In this document: in pieces, positions 60,167 through 64,000 of the stretch
Position numbering within the stretch: the first letter of the stretch is position 1
Layout: every line of letters begins with the position of its first letter
Assembly (NCBI RefSeq): GCF_003350005.1
Contig: NZ_QLKS01000001.1
Location: 1 to 64,000 of the forward strand
Length of the DNA stretch: 64,000 bases
Source of the DNA: Psychrobacter proteolyticus
Lineage (GTDB): Bacteria > Pseudomonadota > Gammaproteobacteria > Pseudomonadales > Moraxellaceae
Direction: 5' to 3'
Notes under the pieces: model-generated
What the model was told of the DNA's origin: nothing
Database searches by the model: none
The model's input: the letters and a program-made list of their open reading frames with translations, nothing else
Made by a program: the position numbers and the translations under genes

Positions 60167-61123
60167 AATTTTTATCTTCACATTTGCCAATAACAGTCCT
60201 GACAAAATCAACATCATGGCCAGCATCTTCCACCAAGTCACCACTTCTCCTGTGAGTAGTACTGAGGTCACCATACCGAATACGGGCACCAATAGTGCAA
60301 ACGGCATAACCTTGGAGGCGGTATTTTGACTGAGTAAGTGTGCCCACAGGCCAAAGCCAATTAAGGTTGAGATATAGACGATAAACCCAAGTGATAGCCA
60401 AGACTTAAGTGATGCTTCAGTAAACGTCGCTAGCTGCCATGTATCAGTCTCAAATATAAGAGAAGATATCGTTAACATCACACAAGCAATGAGACCGCCC
60501 CAGACTACCAGCGCTAGCGCAGACAAAGCAGCGGCTTTATTTTTTCCAGTACTAGATGTAGCAACAGATACCCTTGTTCTTTGCTGCGTCTCTTGTAGGG
60601 CAGCTTTTTCTAACGTTTTTTCTGAGGCCTGTTTTGATGCTTGCTTGGATGCAATATTACCAAAGCTCCAACCGATGGCAGCTATCAGGATGCAGACGAA
60701 CCCTGCCAAAGGCATATCACCGCCAAGGTTTAGCGCAATCACGCTGAGTCCTAGTACACCGACCAGCATACCGACGATTTGCATACGGCTGACTGCTTCA
60801 CCTAATATAAAGTACGCTAGCAATACCGTGATAAAAATCTGAATTTGTAGTAGTAGTGCCGTCAGCCCCGGGGATGAACCCAGATGCATCGCTGTAAAGA
60901 CAAAGGCATACTGCATGACAAATGTACCGATGGCATAAATAAACAAGGTACGGTTGAATTTAGGCGGCTTTAGAAACAAAATCAATGGCACAGCAGTAAA
61001 GAAAAAACGCAGAGCAGTAAGCATCAATGGTGGAAAGCTCTCAAGACCCCACGCAATAAAGGTAAAGTTCACGCCCCAGATAAAGGTAACCAGTACAGCC
61101 AATGCAGTATATATAAGGGACAT
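60152..61123 (-). CDS. EamA-family (DMT) transporter
   Basis: This 323-aa inner-membrane protein has ten predicted helices in two EamA repeats. The first begins ALAVLVTFIWGVNFTFIAWGLESFPPLMLTALRF. The second half contains LVVWGGLIACVML and LGFIVYISTLIGFGLWAHLLSQNTASKVMPFALLVPVFGM. An unusual hydrophilic insert of about 40 residues, rich in Lys, Ala, Glu, Gln and Ser, joins the halves (about 163-200). It probably exports amino acids or metabolites; the substrate is unknown. Confidence 0.87.
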   Translation of the reverse strand: MSLIYTALAVLVTFIWGVNFTFIAWGLESFPPLMLTALRFFFTAVPLILFLKPPKFNRTLFIYAIGTFVMQYAFVFTAMHLGSSPGLTALLLQIQIFITVLLAYFILGEAVSRMQIVGMLVGVLGLSVIALNLGGDMPLAGFVCILIAAIGWSFGNIASKQASKQASEKTLEKAALQETQQRTRVSVATSSTGKNKAAALSALALVVWGGLIACVMLTISSLIFETDTWQLATFTEASLKSWLSLGFIVYISTLIGFGLWAHLLSQNTASKVMPFALLVPVFGMVTSVLLTGEVVTWWKMLAMMLILSGLLLANVKIKIKKSC

Positions 61124-61256
61124 ATGAGCTATCCTAGAGAAATAGTATCCGTTGTCGGAAGTGATTAGATTTAATTGTGTTCGGCTTATTTTTGGCTGAT
61201 ATTTAGGCTTAGAATTATAGTCGAAAGGTCACTATATAATAGGACGGTACTAGCAC

Positions 61257-61363
61257 TATAGTCGATTCAATTTAAAAGTAGTACAAGGCAACCGAGTATA
61301 GATGTACATTTGATACTTCAAGCGAGGTTAACGCTGTAATACTTTTATAGTGGAATGACTATA
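61257..61363. mobile_element. 107-bp inverted-repeat element, family B, copy 2
   Basis: The ends TATAGTCGATTCAATTTAAA and TTTATAGTGGAATGACTATA are inverted. It matches 25151-25257 over its full length in the same orientation. A shorter palindrome TATAGTCGAAAGGTCACTATA lies just before it at 61216, possibly an end-only relic. Confidence 0.75.
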
Positions 61364-61378
61364 TAAGTCTCTGATTGG

Positions 61379-62758
61379 TTAGTCTAACGATTGAGCCAAT
61401 ACCTCGAAAACTTTTGAATGATTCATCTGTGCTACATTGAAACGCATGAAGTTTTCAGCATTGTCCGATTGGCTAAAAACATTGCCTGGCGCCAATACCA
61501 CACCTTTGGATAAACAGCGATTGGCCAATTCGGTCGCATTGTTATTCTCTGGTAATCGGCACCATAGGAACATACCTGCTTGTGGGAGCAGCCAAGGTAC
61601 GATGCCTAATTTAGCCAATCGTGGTAGCGTATGAGTACGCGCGCTTGCCAGCCGAGTATGGATATCATTCATATGCTTACGGTAGCCGCTATCAGTCAAC
61701 GCTGAGAACACAACCGCCGCTGCTAACTGACTGCCACCAAAGCCAGTCGCGATCTTTAAATCTACCAAACTCTCGACCCATTCTGTAGGCGCTGAAATAT
61801 AACCACAGCGTAGGGATGCGGATAACGTTTTAGAAAAACTGCCGATATAGAATACTCGTGATAACCCATCCAAAGCCGCCAACCTCGCCGCAGGCTTGAC
61901 TTCAAAATCTGCAAAAATATCGTCTTCGATAATGTACAAGCCAGCCGCCTGAGCCAATTGTAATACACGGTATGCCGTAGCAGGTGATAACGTTGCACCA
62001 GTAGGATTGTGAATGGCAGCGTTGGTAATGTATAGGCGCGGCTTATGCTCATCTAAAATCGCTGCAAAGGCCTCTACATCTGGCCCATTTGGCGTATAAG
62101 GGACGCCAACTACTTTGACCCGATGGGCAAGCAGCTGTGCTCGAAAATTAAAGTAACAAGGATCATCGACGACAACTGTATCACCCGGCGTCAGCAAAAA
62201 TCGAAAAATCAAATCTATCGCCTGAGTGCCTGAATCCGTCAATATGACCTGTGACGGTTCTGCATTGATACTCAATCCTGCCATACGCCGTGTGAGTAAT
62301 TGACGCAATGCTAGCAGCCCTAGCGGCGTTGCATACTCACTGATAATGGATGCGTCAGCTTTTGCCACATTTCGCAGACCACGGCGTATACCTGCTTCAA
62401 ACAACCAATCCGCTGGCAACCAACCGCAGCCTGGCTTTAATGCACCATCGGGTGGCTCCAGCGACTGCCGTGATACCCACAATGGATCTACCACTCGGTC
62501 AATTTTTGGCGCTATATCTGTCAATGATAGCGGCGCTGTCGTCTCTGCCACATAAAACCCTGCACCAGGACGGGAGTAGATGATTCCCTCAGTTTGCAGG
62601 CGCTCGTAGGCTTCAACCACGGTTGATGGTGAGAACCCATAATCTTTGGCAGCGGCACGGACGGAGGGTAGTCGCGACTCTGGGATATAGATAACGGTTG
62701 CTATTTTCTCTTTTACGTCAGCCATGACAACTTCGATGCGTGTTAGCTTCTTATTCAT
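61379..62758 (-). CDS. MocR-family regulator (GntR helix + aminotransferase domain)
   Basis: This 459-aa protein has an N-terminal GntR-type winged helix (RLPSVRAAAKDYGFSPSTVVEAYERLQTEGIIYSRPGAGFYV) fused to a fold-type I PLP aminotransferase domain (about 100-455). That domain carries IYITNAAIHNPTGATLSP and the probable PLP lysine in YIGSFSKTLSASLRCGYI. Such proteins sense amino compounds or PLP to control divergent genes; here the MFS transporter at 63024 is divergent. It may also have kept aminotransferase activity. The stop lies 15 bases after a family B element. Confidence 0.87.
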   Translation of the reverse strand: MNKKLTRIEVVMADVKEKIATVIYIPESRLPSVRAAAKDYGFSPSTVVEAYERLQTEGIIYSRPGAGFYVAETTAPLSLTDIAPKIDRVVDPLWVSRQSLEPPDGALKPGCGWLPADWLFEAGIRRGLRNVAKADASIISEYATPLGLLALRQLLTRRMAGLSINAEPSQVILTDSGTQAIDLIFRFLLTPGDTVVVDDPCYFNFRAQLLAHRVKVVGVPYTPNGPDVEAFAAILDEHKPRLYITNAAIHNPTGATLSPATAYRVLQLAQAAGLYIIEDDIFADFEVKPAARLAALDGLSRVFYIGSFSKTLSASLRCGYISAPTEWVESLVDLKIATGFGGSQLAAAVVFSALTDSGYRKHMNDIHTRLASARTHTLPRLAKLGIVPWLLPQAGMFLWCRLPENNNATELANRCLSKGVVLAPGNVFSQSDNAENFMRFNVAQMNHSKVFEVLAQSLD

Positions 62759-62840
62759 ATTGTTTACAATTTTTGGTAGGGCGGCTTTTGTGAAGGTTTT
62801 ATCTTAAGGTTACAGCTAGGACAATATATGGATATGCTAT

Positions 62841-62872
62841 CCAAACTGTATGGGTTTTATAGACCAAACAGT
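62841..62872. promoter_or_regulatory. Direct repeats CCAAACTGT / CCAAACAGT, MocR site candidate
   Basis: CCAAACTGT (62841-62849) and CCAAACAGT (62864-62872) are direct repeats 23 bases apart in the MocR-MFS divergent region. MocR-type regulators typically bind spaced direct repeats. Identification is tentative. Confidence 0.4.
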
Positions 62873-63023
62873 TCTGTCTAATTGTACTGGATTGTATATA
62901 GATAACCTACTGCGCTTTTGTTTTAATCATTGAACGTAAACGATGTGGAGGTAGGTGTCATTCTATTGTGAATCGCACTTACCTCAGTCAATTCAACGAT
63001 TATTCTTCAAAAAGCAGCGATAT

Positions 63024-64000
63024 ATGACCACGAAAAAATATAATAAATATTTGGCGTTTGCCTTATGTGTGATAACGACAAGCGTCAATATCCAAGGGCC
63101 GCTTTATGCCGTTTACGCACACAATGATGGCTATGGTGTACTAGCAACTACGATAGCGTTTTCCTTTTATGTATTGGGTGTCATACCTGTATTGTTAGCT
63201 TTTGGCGGACTGTCTGATCGGATCGGACGGCGCAAGGTGATTTTAATCTCTCTAGCACTATCGATAGCAGCGACGGCTCTTATGTTGTTTTATCCGTACA
63301 CGCGAGCATTAGCGGTAGCGCGATTCGTACTGGGTGTGGGAACAGCTCTGATGGCTGCTACGGCGACAGCCTATATGATTGAGCTGCTTGGTTCATCAGA
63401 TACGATGCGTGCGACAGCGTGGGTGACGGCCAGTACAACGATAGGTTTTGGTCTTGGCCCTGTATTGACGACGGTTTCTTTGATGTTTTATGAAACCGAT
63501 CAGCCAGCCAGTTTTTTCTTACTGCTAGCGAGCGGGCTGTTCGCTATGTTTTTGTTATATCAATTACCAGAGACAGCACCTAAACGCACTAATTTGCCCA
63601 CATCTATGCTACGGCTACCTTACTTTAACCGTGAGGTCATCTGGTATGGCAGCGGTATTTTGATTTGTTGGGCGACAACAGGTTTGGTTTTGTCAGTTAT
63701 TCCCTCAGTGCTGGCCACGCATGGACTCGCTAAGTATGCAGGGGTATCCTCTATGTTAGCCATCAGTTGTGGATTGATCGTTCAGCCAATCGCCCGAAAA
63801 CTTGACCCTCAAGTTTCAAGCAAGCTTGGTCTTCTGATCTTACTACCGGCTTATGCTTTATTAGCTTGGGGGACGTTGAATGCCAATCTACCAGTCATTC
63901 TTTTGGCGGCATTTTTGGCCAGTACTAGTTGCTATGGCTTTGTCTACTTGGGCGGTATGCTAGGAGTCGCAAAATCTGCTGGAAATGAGCAGGCACGTGC
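63024..64000 (+). CDS. MFS transporter, partial at window end
   Basis: An ATG at 63024 opens a frame without a stop to the window end (325 complete codons). It begins MTTKKYNKYLAFALCVITTS, has regular hydrophobic helices, the MFS loop motif GGLSDRIGRRKV after helix 2 and the ARFVLGVGTALMAATATAYMIE helix 4 region. It is therefore a drug/metabolite exporter-type MFS protein lacking its C-terminal end here. Divergent from the MocR regulator, which probably controls it. The ribosome site is weak. Confidence 0.88.
   Translation, partial: MTTKKYNKYLAFALCVITTSVNIQGPLYAVYAHNDGYGVLATTIAFSFYVLGVIPVLLAFGGLSDRIGRRKVILISLALSIAATALMLFYPYTRALAVARFVLGVGTALMAATATAYMIELLGSSDTMRATAWVTASTTIGFGLGPVLTTVSLMFYETDQPASFFLLLASGLFAMFLLYQLPETAPKRTNLPTSMLRLPYFNREVIWYGSGILICWATTGLVLSVIPSVLATHGLAKYAGVSSMLAISCGLIVQPIARKLDPQVSSKLGLLILLPAYALLAWGTLNANLPVILLAAFLASTSCYGFVYLGGMLGVAKSAGNEQAR

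Overview
The window looks like a chromosomal segment of a Moraxellaceae gammaproteobacterium, most probably Psychrobacter. The reasons are the hydroxycinnamate (hca-type) gene set with DcaP-like porins as in Acinetobacter, the moderate-to-low GC content, several TTG/GTG starts, and small repeats shared between intergenic regions. This assignment is inference; no rRNA or tRNA gene is present to confirm it. No CRISPR array or complete insertion sequence was seen.

Layout. (1) 1-10.7 kb: a hydroxycinnamate (ferulate/coumarate) pathway. Hydratase-lyase, vanillin-type aldehyde dehydrogenase, feruloyl-CoA synthase and a MarR regulator run on +, a DcaP-like porin on -, then an orphan TRAP binding lipoprotein and a large acyl-CoA dehydrogenase on +, ending in a decayed second aldehyde dehydrogenase. 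(2) 10.7-17.3 kb: a quinone-oxidoreductase-like protein, a GST, LysR, OsmC, an isolated AT-rich gene with a PD-(D/E)XK-like motif, and an old-yellow-enzyme homologue. (3) 17.4-28.8 kb: an IclR-controlled beta-oxidation cluster (AAHS-type permease, acyl-CoA dehydrogenase, enoyl-CoA hydratase, PaaH-type dehydrogenase, PcaF-type thiolase, CoA ligase, thioesterase and a second DcaP-like porin). It fits degradation of a dicarboxylic or similar acid. (4) 29-31.3 kb: a PAP2 phosphatase and a lipoprotein. (5) 31.5-37.9 kb: copper module 1 (OprC-type TonB receptor, CueR, CopA ATPase with a CueR-type promoter). (6) 38.2-39.2 kb: an orphan NADAR-type protein and a 170-bp MITE-like element. (7) 39.2-47.8 kb: a LysR-controlled cluster (RidA, aldehyde dehydrogenase, PA5396-like 'dipeptidase', BCCT transporter, two uncharacterised proteins) that looks like an unassigned catabolic pathway, perhaps for a betaine. 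(8) 47.9-50.3 kb: LysR, DoxX and an extradiol dioxygenase. (9) 50.4-58.7 kb: copper module 2 (DUF305, CopB, CopA oxidase, DUF411, cytochrome c, Met-rich protein, CopRS). (10) 59-64 kb: M14 carboxypeptidase, EamA exporter, MocR regulator and an MFS transporter cut by the window end.

How it works together. The first third imports plant phenylpropanoids and shortens them via CoA esters to aromatic aldehydes and acids. The second cluster carries out a complete CoA-dependent beta-oxidation round. The two copper modules combine cytosolic efflux (CueR/CopA) with periplasmic oxidation and sequestration (CopRS/CopAB), and the TonB receptor supplies copper.

Two families of small TA-flanked inverted-repeat elements are scattered between genes: 170 bp in two copies plus a 47-bp relic, and 107 bp in three copies. 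One 107-bp copy sits inside the copper operon. The best candidates for undescribed biology are the 39.2-47.8 kb cluster, the orphan NADAR protein, the isolated nuclease-like gene and the two repeat families.
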